64,000 nucleotides of DNA, taken from contig NZ_VFMN01000001.1 of assembly GCF_006715055.1 (NCBI RefSeq), forward strand, positions 1,860,001-1,924,000. The letters are read 5' to 3'. The DNA comes from Lapillicoccus jejuensis. GTDB taxonomy: Bacteria; Actinomycetota; Actinomycetes; Actinomycetales; Dermatophilaceae. Under the pieces are notes generated by a model. The model was not told the origin of the DNA. It saw only the letters and a program-made list of their open reading frames with translations, and searched no databases. Each line of letters begins with the position of its first letter. Within the stretch, counting starts at the first letter, position 1. The position numbers were made by a program, and so were the translations under genes. Positions 32,097 to 41,075 of this stretch are shown here, piece by piece.

Positions 32097-34360
32097 CGTC
32101 GTGATCCAGGACGGGGTCGAGACGCTGCTCGACGGGCTCGACCCGGTCGCCCTGGCCGGACAGGTCAACCAGCGGCTCAAGGGCTGGGACTGCGTCGAGC
32201 GACGCGGCGGCGGCTTCGTCGTCACCGACGCGCTGCGCGCCGAGGTCGACCGGTGGGGCGGGCTCGGCGCGCTCTACGGGCTGTTCCGCGCCGACGCGTG
32301 GAGCGGGCGCACCTGGGAGTCCGGGGTGCGACCGGAGGAACGCGCCGAGGTCGCGGCCCTCGTCCAGGACGAGGTCCGGCGCCGGTCCGGCCGCCCGACC
32401 GGGGTGCTGCTGTCGGAGGAGGCGCCGCACGGGCACCAGGCCCTCGGCGCCGCCCTGCTCCCCGTCCACCTCAACGTCGCCGCCGCCCTCGACCCCGCGT
32501 GCTACGAGCAGGCCTGCGCCGCGGTGGCGCTCGGCCTGCGCCAGGACGGGGTCCACCTGGCGCTGGTCTCCGCGCTCGACCTGCTGCGCGACCCACGGTG
32601 GGGGCGCAGCGAGGAGTGCTTCGGCGAGGCTCCGGCGGTCGCGGCGCAGCACGCGGCCGCGCTGGTGCGCGGGTTCCAGGGCGAGGACCGGGCCGGGATC
32701 GCCGACGGCAGCGGCGTCGGCGTCGTCCTCAAGCACTTCGTCGCGCAGGGCGCCGCGACCGGCGGCCGCAACGGCCAGTCCGCGCCGATCGGCCCCCGCG
32801 AGCTCGAGGAGGTGCACCTGCCCGCGGCGGTCGCCGGGGTGGAAGCCGGGGCCGTCGGCATCATGGCGGCGTACGACGACGTCGACGGCGACCCCTGCTG
32901 CGGGTCGCGCGCGCTGCTCACCGACCTGCTCCGCGGCCGGCTCGGTTTCGACGGCGTCGTCATGGCCGACGGCGGCGCCGTCGACCGGCTCGTCGAGATG
33001 ACGGAGAGGCGGGCCGCGGCCGCGTGGCGAGCCCTCGACGCCGGCGTCGACCTCTCGCTGTGGGACGAGTCGTGGACCCTGCTGCCGCGGCTGGCCGCCG
33101 ACGACGAGGTGGTCCACGCCGCGCTGCGCCGGGCGGCCGGTCGGGTGCTGCGGCTCAAGGCCGCCTTCGGGCTGCTCGGCGAGGGCGGTGCGCCGACGCC
33201 CGGTGCCGGGCGCGCGGCCCGGGCCCGGGTCGAGCTCGTCGACCTCTCGCGGCGGCTCGCCGCGCGGTCGCTCGTCCTCGTCGCGGGCGACCTGCCGCTG
33301 CCGACGACCGTCGACGGACGACCGGCGCGGGTCACCGTCACCGGTCCCTACGCCGACGAGCACACCGCGCTGCTCGGCGACTACGTGGCGCCGCTCGCGC
33401 CCGAGGAGCAGGTGAGCGTGCGTGACGCCCTCGCCGACCGGGTCGAGGTGGTGGGGGCCGGGCCGGTCGACGCCGCGGTCGTCGTCGTCGGGGGGACCAG
33501 CCACCGTCGGTACGACGACGCCTTCGCCGACAACGGCGCCCTCGCCTCGATCGGCGCAGGCACCCGCGCCACCTGCGGCGAGGGCGTCGACCTCGCCGAC
33601 CTCCGGCTCCCCGCCGACCAGCTCGCCGCCCTCGACGCGGCTCGGGCGTCGACGAGCGGGCCGGTGGCGGCCGTCGTCGTCAGCGGCCGACCGCACGTCC
33701 TCGACGACGTCCTCGCCCGCGCCGACGTCGTCCTCGTCGCCGGCTACCCCGGTCCGTACGGCGCTCCCGCCGTCGCCGACGCGCTGCTCGGCGACCTCGT
33801 CCCGTCCGGTCGGCTGCCCGCGACGTGGCCCTCGGGTCACGGGTCGTCGGGCGTCCTGCACGACGACCGCTACGCCGTCGACGGGGGTCTACCTCGACCT
33901 GCCGCACCCGGTCGGTCTGCCCCTCGGCTTCGGCCTCGGACCCGGGCCGGCCCCGGTCCCGCAGGTCGACCTCTCGCTCGAGGACGACGAGGTCGTCGTC
34001 GTGGTCCGCCCCGGCGCCGACGGGATCGCCACCCCGGCCCACCCGTTCGTGCTGCTCGGCCGGCGCGCCGGCGGCCGCGACCGCCCCCGCGGCGCCGAGG
34101 TCCTCGCCACCGGCCGCTGGCCCGACGCCGACACCTCCCCGCCCGACACCCCACCTGTTGCCACTGATGACACGGCCCTCACGTGGCGGCTGCCCGCGTC
34201 GGCCGTGTTCGCCGCGCCGTGGACCGACGCGGCCGGCCGCCCCCAGGGCGACCCGGCGACCCGGCTGTGGCTCGGCACCGGCCCGACCCGCCTCGATCTC
34301 GGCACCCTCCACCCCGACGGCCGTCTCGACGCGCCCGGCCGGCCCCCCCGACCCAGCTGA
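32089..34360 (+). CDS. GH3 glycosidase, reading frame broken by a +1 shift near 33885
   Basis: The intact frame would give about 757 residues: GH3 barrel (SALDLLRDPRWGRSEECFGE, VLKHFVAQGAATGGRN, nucleophile Asp near 293 in VVMADGGAVDRL), the sandwich domain, and a C-terminal fibronectin-like domain. At the five-G run 33883-33887 the frame shifts: before it the frame reads RYAVDG, after it the sense continues in another frame as VYLDLPHPVGLPLGFGLG to the stop at 34360. Removing one G restores one protein. Without correction a 692-residue product ends in nonsense at 34167. It may be a sequencing error, a slippage site or real inactivation. The substrate (xylose, glucose or N-acetylglucosamine) is undecided. 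Confidence 0.8.
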
Positions 34361-34375
34361 CCCGCGAGAGGTCCC

Positions 34376-37300
34376 GTGCACTCCCACCCCGACACCGTCC
34401 TCGGCCGGATCCGTCGCCTCGTCGACGAGCGGGTCACCCCCGCCCGCGTACGACGCCGCCACCCCCTGACCGTCGCCTCGTGGGCGGCTCCCGGCGAGCC
34501 GGTCGACGTCGCCGAGGCGCTCGGGGCGTCGTACGGGCCGGCGGAACCGGGGCTGCGCTGGGGCGCGCCGTGGAGCACGTGGTGGTTCCGCGTCACCGGG
34601 GAGCTGCCACGCGAGTGGCGTGACGACGGTCTCGACCCGGCCGACCCGGAGGTGCTCGCGCGGCTCGACGTCCGCGTGGACCTCGGCTTCGTCACGGGGT
34701 CGCCCGGCTTCCAGTGCGAGGGGACGGCGTGGTCGCCGGACGGCCGGGTGCTCAAGGGGATCTCGCCGTTCAACCACCACGTCCCCGGCCGCGCCGTCCT
34801 GACGCGAGGGGGCGAGGACCGTTGGGACGTCGACCTGCTCGTCGAGGCGGCGGGCAACCCCGACACCAACCCCGACTTCGACTTCGCCCCGACCGGGCTC
34901 GGCTCGCTCGACACCGCGGGCGACGAGCCGCTCTACGTCCTCGGCGCGGTGGAGCTCGTCGAGCGCGACCTCGAGGTCGAGGCGCTGGCCGCCGACCTCG
35001 CGACCCTGCGCGGGCTGCTCGACACCCTCGACCCGACGCGCCCGCGTCACGGCCGGGTGCTCGAGGCGCTCGACCGCTGCGCCGACGCGCTCGACCCCGA
35101 CGACGTCGCCGGCACCGCCACTGACGCCCGCGCCGAGCTGGCCGCCGTCCTCGCCAGTCCCGCCCACGCCAGCGCGCACCGCGCCGTCGCCGTCGGCCAC
35201 GCGCACATCGACTCGGCCTGGCTGTGGCCCGCGCGCGAGACCGTGCGCAAGTGCGCGCGCACCTTCGCCAACGCGCTGTCGCTCCTCGAGGAGGACCCCG
35301 ACGCCGTCTTCGTCGCGTCGTCGGCGCAGCAGTACGCGTGGGTCGAGGAGCGTTACCCCGACCTCTTCGCGCGGATCCGCGACGCCGTCGCCGCCGGGCG
35401 CTGGGTGCCCGTCGGCGGGATGTGGGTCGAGTCCGACACCAACCTGCCGAGCGGGGAGTCGCTCGTGCGGCAGCTCGTCGAGGGCACCCGCTACTTCCTC
35501 GAGCGCTTCGGCGTCGAGACCGACGACGTCTGGCTGCCCGACTCGTTCGGCTACACCGCGGCGCTGCCGCAGCTCGCGCGCGCGGCCGGCAAGAAATGGT
35601 TGCTCACCCAGAAGATGTCGTGGAACGACAGCAACCGCGTCCCGCACAGCACCTTCTGGTGGGAGGGCCTCGACGGCACCCGGTTGCTCACCCACCTGCC
35701 GCCCGTGGACACCTACACCTCGCACCTGTCGGCCGCCGAACTGACCCACGCCGAGACGTCGTACGCCGAGCACCGGGTCGGCACGGTCTCGCTCGTCCCC
35801 TACGGCTACGGCGACGGCGGTGGTGGACCGACCCGCGAGATGGCCGCGCAGGCGGCACGGACCCGTGACCTCGAGGGGTCGGTCCGCGTCGGGCACGGCG
35901 TGCCCGACGACTTCGCACGCGCGGCGCGGGCCGAGCTCGTCGCCGCCGCCCGGCCCGGGCGACCGGCGCCCTCGTGGTCGGGCGAGCTCTACCTCGAGTT
36001 CCACCGCGGCACCTACACCTCGCAGGCACGGACCAAGGCGGGCAACCGGCGGGTCGAGCACCTGCTGCGCGAGGCCGAGCTGTGGTCGGCGACCGCGACG
36101 CTGCGCACGGGCCGGCCCTACCCGGCCGACCTGCTGCGCGCGTCGTGGCGCGAGCTGCTGCTGCACCAGTTCCACGACGTCCTGCCCGGCAGCTCGATCG
36201 CCTGGGTGCACGACGACGCGCAGGCCGCGCACGCCCGGCTCACCGAGCGGCTCGAGACCGTGGTCGCCGACGCGCTCGCCGCGCTGGCGGGCGACGGTGA
36301 CGACGAGCTGGTCGCCAACGCGGCACCGCATTCCCGGGACGGGATCCTCGCCCAGGGCCTCGGCGCCCCGACCCCGGTCGAGGACCGGCCGGTGCGCGAG
36401 CGCGACGGTGACGGGTGGCGGCTCCGTACGGGCTCGGTGTCGGTCGGGGTTGACGCCGCGGGCCGCGTCGTCTCGCTGCGCGGGGCGGACGGTCGCGAGG
36501 CCGTCCCGCCCGCCGGGGCGGTCGGGGCCCTCGCGCTGCACCGCGACCTGCCCAACCGCTGGGACGCCTGGGACCTCGACCGGCACCACCGCCAGGTCGT
36601 GCTGCCGCCGACCGCCCCGGCGAGCGTCGAGCCGGTCGACGTCGACGGCCTGCCGGCGCTGCGGGTCACCCACCGGCTGGGCGCCTCGACCGTCGTCCAG
36701 GACCTCGTCCTGCGGCCCGGTGCGGTCGGGCTCGAGCTGCGGCTCGACGTCGACTGGCACGAGCGGGCCAAGGCGCTCGTGCTCACCGTCGACACCGACC
36801 TGCGCGCCGACGACAGCGCGGCCGAGATCCAGCACGGGCACGTGCGGCGGCCGGTGGCCGAGAACACGTCGTGGGACGCGGCCCGTTACGAGGTCTGCGC
36901 GCACCGCTGGCTGCACGTCGGGGAGCGGGGGTACGGCGTCGCGGTCGTCAACGACGCGACGTACGGGCACGGCGTGACCCGGGCGGTGCGTGAGGCCGAC
37001 GGCGGCACGACGACGACCGTCGCGCTCACCCTGCTGCGGTCGGCGACCTACCCGGACCCGCGCGCCGAGGAGGGGCGGCACGTGCGCACCGTCCTCGTCG
37101 TCCCCGGCGCGGACGTCGCCGACGCCGTCGTCGAGGGCCACCGGCTGGGCCTGCCGCGCCGCGTAGTCCGCGGGAGCGGGCCGGTCGACCCGGTCGTCAC
37201 GGTCGCGCCGGTGGCCGGCGCGGGTGACGCCGTCGTCGACGCGGTGAAGCTCGCTGACGACGGCTCGGGCGACCTCGTCGTGCGCCTGTACGAGGCCCTC

Positions 37301-37477
37301 GGTGCCCGGACCACGGTCCGCGTCGACGCCCCCGGTGTGCCGGGCGGGTGGCAGGCGGTCGACCTCCTCGAGCGCCCTCTGACGCCCGACCGCCCGGTCG
37401 CGCTCGAGGCCGACGGCACCCTCGTCCTGCGTCCCTTCGAGCTCGCCACCCTCCGCCGGAGCCCGGGGGCCTACTGA
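34376..37477 (+). CDS. GH38 alpha-mannosidase
   Basis: 1033 residues, normal for bacterial GH38. The zinc site and nucleophile are clear: VGHAHIDSAWLWPARET (near 275), WLPDSFGYTAALPQ (nucleophile Asp near 390) and LHQFHDVLPGSSIAW (near 597). Beta-sandwich domains follow. It cleaves alpha-mannosides with retention; bacterial relatives take alpha-1,3, 1,2 or 1,6 links of N-glycans or glycerate mannosides. There is no signal peptide. Last gene of the operon, 15 bases after the GH3 stop with GAGAGG as ribosome binding site, and followed by a 65-nt hairpin. Confidence 0.93.
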   Translation: MHSHPDTVLGRIRRLVDERVTPARVRRRHPLTVASWAAPGEPVDVAEALGASYGPAEPGLRWGAPWSTWWFRVTGELPREWRDDGLDPADPEVLARLDVRVDLGFVTGSPGFQCEGTAWSPDGRVLKGISPFNHHVPGRAVLTRGGEDRWDVDLLVEAAGNPDTNPDFDFAPTGLGSLDTAGDEPLYVLGAVELVERDLEVEALAADLATLRGLLDTLDPTRPRHGRVLEALDRCADALDPDDVAGTATDARAELAAVLASPAHASAHRAVAVGHAHIDSAWLWPARETVRKCARTFANALSLLEEDPDAVFVASSAQQYAWVEERYPDLFARIRDAVAAGRWVPVGGMWVESDTNLPSGESLVRQLVEGTRYFLERFGVETDDVWLPDSFGYTAALPQLARAAGKKWLLTQKMSWNDSNRVPHSTFWWEGLDGTRLLTHLPPVDTYTSHLSAAELTHAETSYAEHRVGTVSLVPYGYGDGGGGPTREMAAQAARTRDLEGSVRVGHGVPDDFARAARAELVAAARPGRPAPSWSGELYLEFHRGTYTSQARTKAGNRRVEHLLREAELWSATATLRTGRPYPADLLRASWRELLLHQFHDVLPGSSIAWVHDDAQAAHARLTERLETVVADALAALAGDGDDELVANAAPHSRDGILAQGLGAPTPVEDRPVRERDGDGWRLRTGSVSVGVDAAGRVVSLRGADGREAVPPAGAVGALALHRDLPNRWDAWDLDRHHRQVVLPPTAPASVEPVDVDGLPALRVTHRLGASTVVQDLVLRPGAVGLELRLDVDWHERAKALVLTVDTDLRADDSAAEIQHGHVRRPVAENTSWDAARYEVCAHRWLHVGERGYGVAVVNDATYGHGVTRAVREADGGTTTTVALTLLRSATYPDPRAEEGRHVRTVLVVPGADVADAVVEGHRLGLPRRVVRGSGPVDPVVTVAPVAGAGDAVVDAVKLADDGSGDLVVRLYEALGARTTVRVDAPGVPGGWQAVDLLERPLTPDRPVALEADGTLVLRPFELATLRRSPGAY

Positions 37478-37493
37478 CCCCTCCATCCCGTCG

Positions 37494-37558
37494 ACACCCC
37501 ACATGTTGCTGCGTCTGGACCAGCCGGAACCGTCCAGACGCAGCAACAAGTGGGGTGT
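37494..37558. terminator. 65-nt near-perfect hairpin between convergent genes
   Basis: The arms 37494-37520 and 37532-37558 pair at 26 of 27 positions around an 11-base loop. The core is GTTGCTGCGTCTGGAC. It is a very strong bidirectional terminator candidate for the glycan operon and the second exonuclease III gene. Confidence 0.85.
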
Positions 37559-37579
37559 TCGCCCCGGGGGAGGGCTCGG

Positions 37580-38362
37580 TCAGGTGAGGTCGACGACGAC
37601 GGGGGCGTGGTCGGACGGCGCCCCACCGAAGACCGCCGGGTCGCGCTCCTCGCGGTCGACGAAGGCGCCGGTCACCCGGCCGGCGACGGACGGCGTGCCG
37701 AGGAGGAAGTCGATCCGCATGCCGCGGTTCCGCTCGAAGCGCTGCCGGTAGTAGTCCCAGTAGGTGAACTGGTCGGGAGTGCGCTCGCGCGCCAGGTCGA
37801 CCCAGCCGGCGTCGAGGAAGGCCCCGAAGGCGGCCCGCTCGGGCGGCGTCACGTGAGTGTCCTTGGCGAACGCCGCCATGTCGTACACGTCCTCGTCCCG
37901 CGGCGCGATGTTCCAGTCGCCGACGAGGACGGCGTCGTCACCGAGCCATTCCTGGGAAGCGACCTCCAGCCGGGCCAGCCAGTCGAGCTTGTAGTGGTAG
38001 TGAGGGTCGTCGACCTTGCGGCCGTTCGGGACGTAGAGCGACCACACGCGCACACCGCCGCAGGTCGCCCCGATGGCCCGCGCCTCGGCGACCGCCGGGT
38101 CGCCCCAGGTCGGCTGCTCGGGGAAACCCACCTGGACGTCCTCCAGCCCGACCCGCGAGATGACCGCGACCCCGTTCCACTGGTTCGTCCCGGCGGCCGC
38201 GACCTCGTAGCCGGCGGCCTGCAGCCCCATGACCGGCAGCTGCTCGGGCGTCGCCTTGGTCTCCTGGACCGCGAGGACGTCGATGTCGTGCCGGGCGAGG
38301 AAGGCCTCGACCCGGCCGATCCGGGAGCGGACGGAGTTGACGTTCCAGGTCGCGATGCGCAC
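37580..38362 (-). CDS. xth: Exodeoxyribonuclease III, copy 2
   Basis: 260 residues with every EEP nuclease motif: VRIATWNVNSVRSRI, VLAVQETKATPEQ, WSLYVPNGRKVDDPHYHYKL, VLVGDWNIAPRDEDVYD, RIDFLLGTPSV and PSDHAPVVVDL. DNA 3'-5' exonuclease and AP endonuclease. Compared with copy 1 (11016-11819) it is closer to typical ExoIII in the WNIAPRDEDV region. The GTG start is 7 bases from a minus-strand TAGCCT box. Confidence 0.92.
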   Translation of the reverse strand: MRIATWNVNSVRSRIGRVEAFLARHDIDVLAVQETKATPEQLPVMGLQAAGYEVAAAGTNQWNGVAVISRVGLEDVQVGFPEQPTWGDPAVAEARAIGATCGGVRVWSLYVPNGRKVDDPHYHYKLDWLARLEVASQEWLGDDAVLVGDWNIAPRDEDVYDMAAFAKDTHVTPPERAAFGAFLDAGWVDLARERTPDQFTYWDYYRQRFERNRGMRIDFLLGTPSVAGRVTGAFVDREERDPAVFGGAPSDHAPVVVDLT

Positions 38363-38369
38363 GGCCCCG

Positions 38370-38375
38370 AGGCTA
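38370..38375 (-). promoter_or_regulatory. -10 box (TAGCCT) of a leaderless promoter, minus strand
   Basis: TAGCCT on the minus strand ends 7 bases before the GTG whose first base is 38362. Confidence 0.5.
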
Positions 38376-38435
38376 GCCGGACCACCTCGCCCCCCGACCC
38401 TTGACCGGTCCCCTCCGGCGCTCCACGCTGACCCT

Positions 38436-39776
38436 GTGTCCGACGCCACCGCCCGGGTCCTCGTCATCGGCGCCGGCCCCGCCGGGCTGGCCACCGCCCG
38501 CGCCCTCCTCGGCCACGGCGTCCCCTACGACCACGTCGAGCGCCACGCGAGCGTCGGCGGCATCTGGGACATCGAGGCCCCCGGCTCCCCGATGTACGAC
38601 GCCGCCCACCTCATCTCCTCGCGCACGATGTCGGGCTTCGACGGCTACCCGATGCCGGACGACTACCCCGACTACCCGAACCACCGGCTGGTCCTGGCCT
38701 ACCTGCGCGCCTTCGCCGACGCCTACGGCCTGACCGGCCGGATCCGCTTCGGCGTGCAGGTCGAGCGCGTCACCGCCGCGCCCGGCGGAGGCTTCGAGGT
38801 CCGGCTCGACGACGGGACGACCACCCGGTACGAGGCCGTCGTCTGCTGTCCCGGGATGCAGTGGAACGAGTCGATGCCCACCCTCCCGGGGGAGTTCGCC
38901 GGCGTCCTGCGGCACAGCCGCACCTACCGCTCCGCCGACGAGGTCGCGGGCCGGCGGGTCCTCGTCCTCGGTGGCGGCAACAGCGCCTGCGACATCGCGG
39001 TCGACGCCTCGCGCACCGCTGCCCGCGTCGTGCTCAGCATGCGGCGCGGCTACTGGTTCATCCCCAAGCACCTCTTCGGGCTGCCGTCCGACGTCTTCGC
39101 CGCGTCGGGGCCGCACCTGCCGGTGCGGGTGCAGCAGGTCGCCTTCCAGGGGGCGCTGCGGCTGCTGCTCGGCGACCCGCGCAAGGTCGGGCTGCAGCGG
39201 CCGGAGCACCGGCTCTTCGAGACCCACCCCGTCCTCAACAGCAGCCTGCACCCGGCCCTCCAGCACGGCGACGTCGTCGCCCGCCCCGGCGTCGCCGCCG
39301 TCGACGGGCTCCGCGTCACCTTCACCGACGGACGGAGCGAGGAGGTCGACGAGATCATCGCCGCCACCGGCTACCGGCACGGCATCCCCTACGCCACGGA
39401 GGTCTTCGGCCCCGGTCGGCCGGACCTCCACCTCACCGCGTTCTCCCGCGACCACGAGGGCCTCTTCGCCGTCGGGCTCATCGAGACCAACTCCGGCGCG
39501 TACGGCCACCTCGACGGTGTCGCCCAGCTCGTCGCCGCCCACCTCGACGACCGGGTGCACGACCCGGAGCGCTACCGCCGCTTCCGCGACCTGGTCCGCA
39601 CCGACCACCCGGACCTCAGCAGCGGCATCCGCTTCGACGGCTCGCCGCGGCACGAGGGGTACGTCGACGCCGACGCGTTCACCCGCTATCGCCGCAGGAT
39701 CGTGGAGCGGATGGGCTGGTCGACCCGGCTCCCCGAGCGGGTCCCGGTTCAGGCCGGGGCGCGCCCCAGCACGTAG
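38436..39776 (+). CDS. Flavin-containing monooxygenase family protein
   Basis: 446 residues. The FAD site VLVIGAGPAGLATARALL (GxGxxG) is at 6-23, the NADP site VLVLGGGNSACDIAVDAS near 172, and a late DEIIAATGYRHGIPY is the FMO ATG motif. It would add oxygen to a soft nucleophile (N or S) or act as a Baeyer-Villiger-type enzyme; FxGxxxHxxxY is only partly kept (FAGVLRHSRTY). The substrate is unknown. The last 28 bases overlap the 3' end of the convergent methyltransferase gene. Confidence 0.85.
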   Translation: MSDATARVLVIGAGPAGLATARALLGHGVPYDHVERHASVGGIWDIEAPGSPMYDAAHLISSRTMSGFDGYPMPDDYPDYPNHRLVLAYLRAFADAYGLTGRIRFGVQVERVTAAPGGGFEVRLDDGTTTRYEAVVCCPGMQWNESMPTLPGEFAGVLRHSRTYRSADEVAGRRVLVLGGGNSACDIAVDASRTAARVVLSMRRGYWFIPKHLFGLPSDVFAASGPHLPVRVQQVAFQGALRLLLGDPRKVGLQRPEHRLFETHPVLNSSLHPALQHGDVVARPGVAAVDGLRVTFTDGRSEEVDEIIAATGYRHGIPYATEVFGPGRPDLHLTAFSRDHEGLFAVGLIETNSGAYGHLDGVAQLVAAHLDDRVHDPERYRRFRDLVRTDHPDLSSGIRFDGSPRHEGYVDADAFTRYRRRIVERMGWSTRLPERVPVQAGARPST

Positions 39777-40969
39777 AGCCGGTCGGTCGTCTCGCCGCGC
39801 TCGGCAATGGGGCCCCGCAGGTACCACTCGACGTCCACCAGGCCCGCGGCGGCGACGGCGGCGCGCACCGCGGCCGGGTCGTGCAGGACGACGTCGAGGT
39901 CGACCTCCTGCTCCAGCCACTCGTCGGCGTGCTTGATGCCGGCGCCGGCGTGCATCGCCAGCACGAGCAGGCCACCCGGCGCGAGCGGCCGCGCCACCGC
40001 CGCGACCGCGGACGCGAGCTCGCTCTCGGCGAGGTAGATGAGCGAGTACCAGGCCAGCACGGCCCCCCACCCGTGCGCACCCGCCGGCCGCATGAGCCGC
40101 CGCAGGTCGCCGACCTCGAACGTCAGCCCCGGGTGGAGGCGCCGCGCCTCGGCGACCATCTCCGGCGAGAGGTCCACGCCCTGCGCCGCGACCCCGCTCT
40201 CGGCCAGCCACGCGGTCACCTGGCCCGGGCCGCAGCCCACCTCGACGACCGGTGCCTCGTCGACCTCGACGGCGACCCGGTCGAGGAGCCAGCGCTCGAA
40301 GGGCAGCCGACGGATCTCGTCGCCGAACGTCTCGGCGTACGGCGTCGCGACCGCGGCGATGCTCGCGAGCACCCGCCGGTCGCGGGCGTCGGGGCCGTCG
40401 CGCAGCACCGACTCGCGGTCGACGACCGGGGCGCCGGCCGCGCCCGCCGCCGGGCCCGTGTCGACCGGTCCCAGCAGGTGCACCCAGCGGTGGTCCTGCT
40501 GCCCGGGTCGACGCTCGAGCTGCGCGACGAGCGGCAGCGACCTCGCGGCCAGCCGCTGGAGCACCGCCTCGACGGCCTCCCGGTCGGCGAACGGGTGCAG
40601 CCGCTCGGTCCGTGTCCGCAGCTCGCCGGGCGCCTGCGCCCCGCGCAGGAGCAGCACCGTCAGCAGCGCGCGCTCGTCGTCGGCCAGCTCGAGCACCTCG
40701 TCGAGCGTCTGGTGGAACTTCAGGGTCCGCTGCCCCGCACCGGCCCACACCACCCGCACCAGGCCGCGGTCCTTGAGCGAGCGGGCCGCCCGCTCGACGG
40801 TGCTCTCGTCGTAGTCGACGACCGGCTCGCGGCTGCTGCTCTGGTTGCACGCGGTCCGCAGCGCGTTGACCGACAGGGGGTACGACGCCGGGACGGTCCG
40901 CTGCTTCTCCAGCAGGCTCCCCAGCACCCGCTGGTCGACGGCATCGAGGACGGGCAGCTCGTCGGGCAC
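39749..40969 (-). CDS. DUF480 (YceH-like) fused to a class I methyltransferase
   Basis: 406 residues. Residues 5-180 are the DUF480 double winged helix (LDAVDQRVLGSLLEKQRTVPASYPLSVNALRTACNQSSSREPVVDYDE). Residues 195-406 are an S-adenosylmethionine domain: VVEVGCGPGQVTAWLAESG, GVDLSPEMVAEAR, FEVGDLRRLM and a late GGLLVLAMHAG. DUF480 proteins are usually stand-alone and of unknown role, so the fusion is notable; a DNA- or RNA-linked methyl transfer is only a guess. The GTG start is 6 bases from a minus-strand TAGGGT box. Confidence 0.85.
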   Translation of the reverse strand: MPDELPVLDAVDQRVLGSLLEKQRTVPASYPLSVNALRTACNQSSSREPVVDYDESTVERAARSLKDRGLVRVVWAGAGQRTLKFHQTLDEVLELADDERALLTVLLLRGAQAPGELRTRTERLHPFADREAVEAVLQRLAARSLPLVAQLERRPGQQDHRWVHLLGPVDTGPAAGAAGAPVVDRESVLRDGPDARDRRVLASIAAVATPYAETFGDEIRRLPFERWLLDRVAVEVDEAPVVEVGCGPGQVTAWLAESGVAAQGVDLSPEMVAEARRLHPGLTFEVGDLRRLMRPAGAHGWGAVLAWYSLIYLAESELASAVAAVARPLAPGGLLVLAMHAGAGIKHADEWLEQEVDLDVVLHDPAAVRAAVAAAGLVDVEWYLRGPIAERGETTDRLYVLGRAPA

Positions 40970-40975
40970 GAGCCG

Positions 40976-40981
40976 ACCCTA
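40976..40981 (-). promoter_or_regulatory. -10 box (TAGGGT) of a leaderless promoter, minus strand
   Basis: TAGGGT on the minus strand ends 6 bases before the GTG whose first base is 40969. Confidence 0.5.
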
Positions 40982-41075
40982 CGGCCCCGTGACCGAGCGG
41001 TGGGCGGCTCCGCCGACACCGCTCGCCCCCGTGGAAGGATGGCGCCGACCCGCCGGCCCGTTCGAAGGAGAGCAG

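Noticed and set aside
32089-34167. GH3 gene as a complete 692-residue protein
   Set aside because: After 33887 this frame encodes Arg/Pro-rich sequence, while the GH3 C-terminal domain continues in another frame to 34360.
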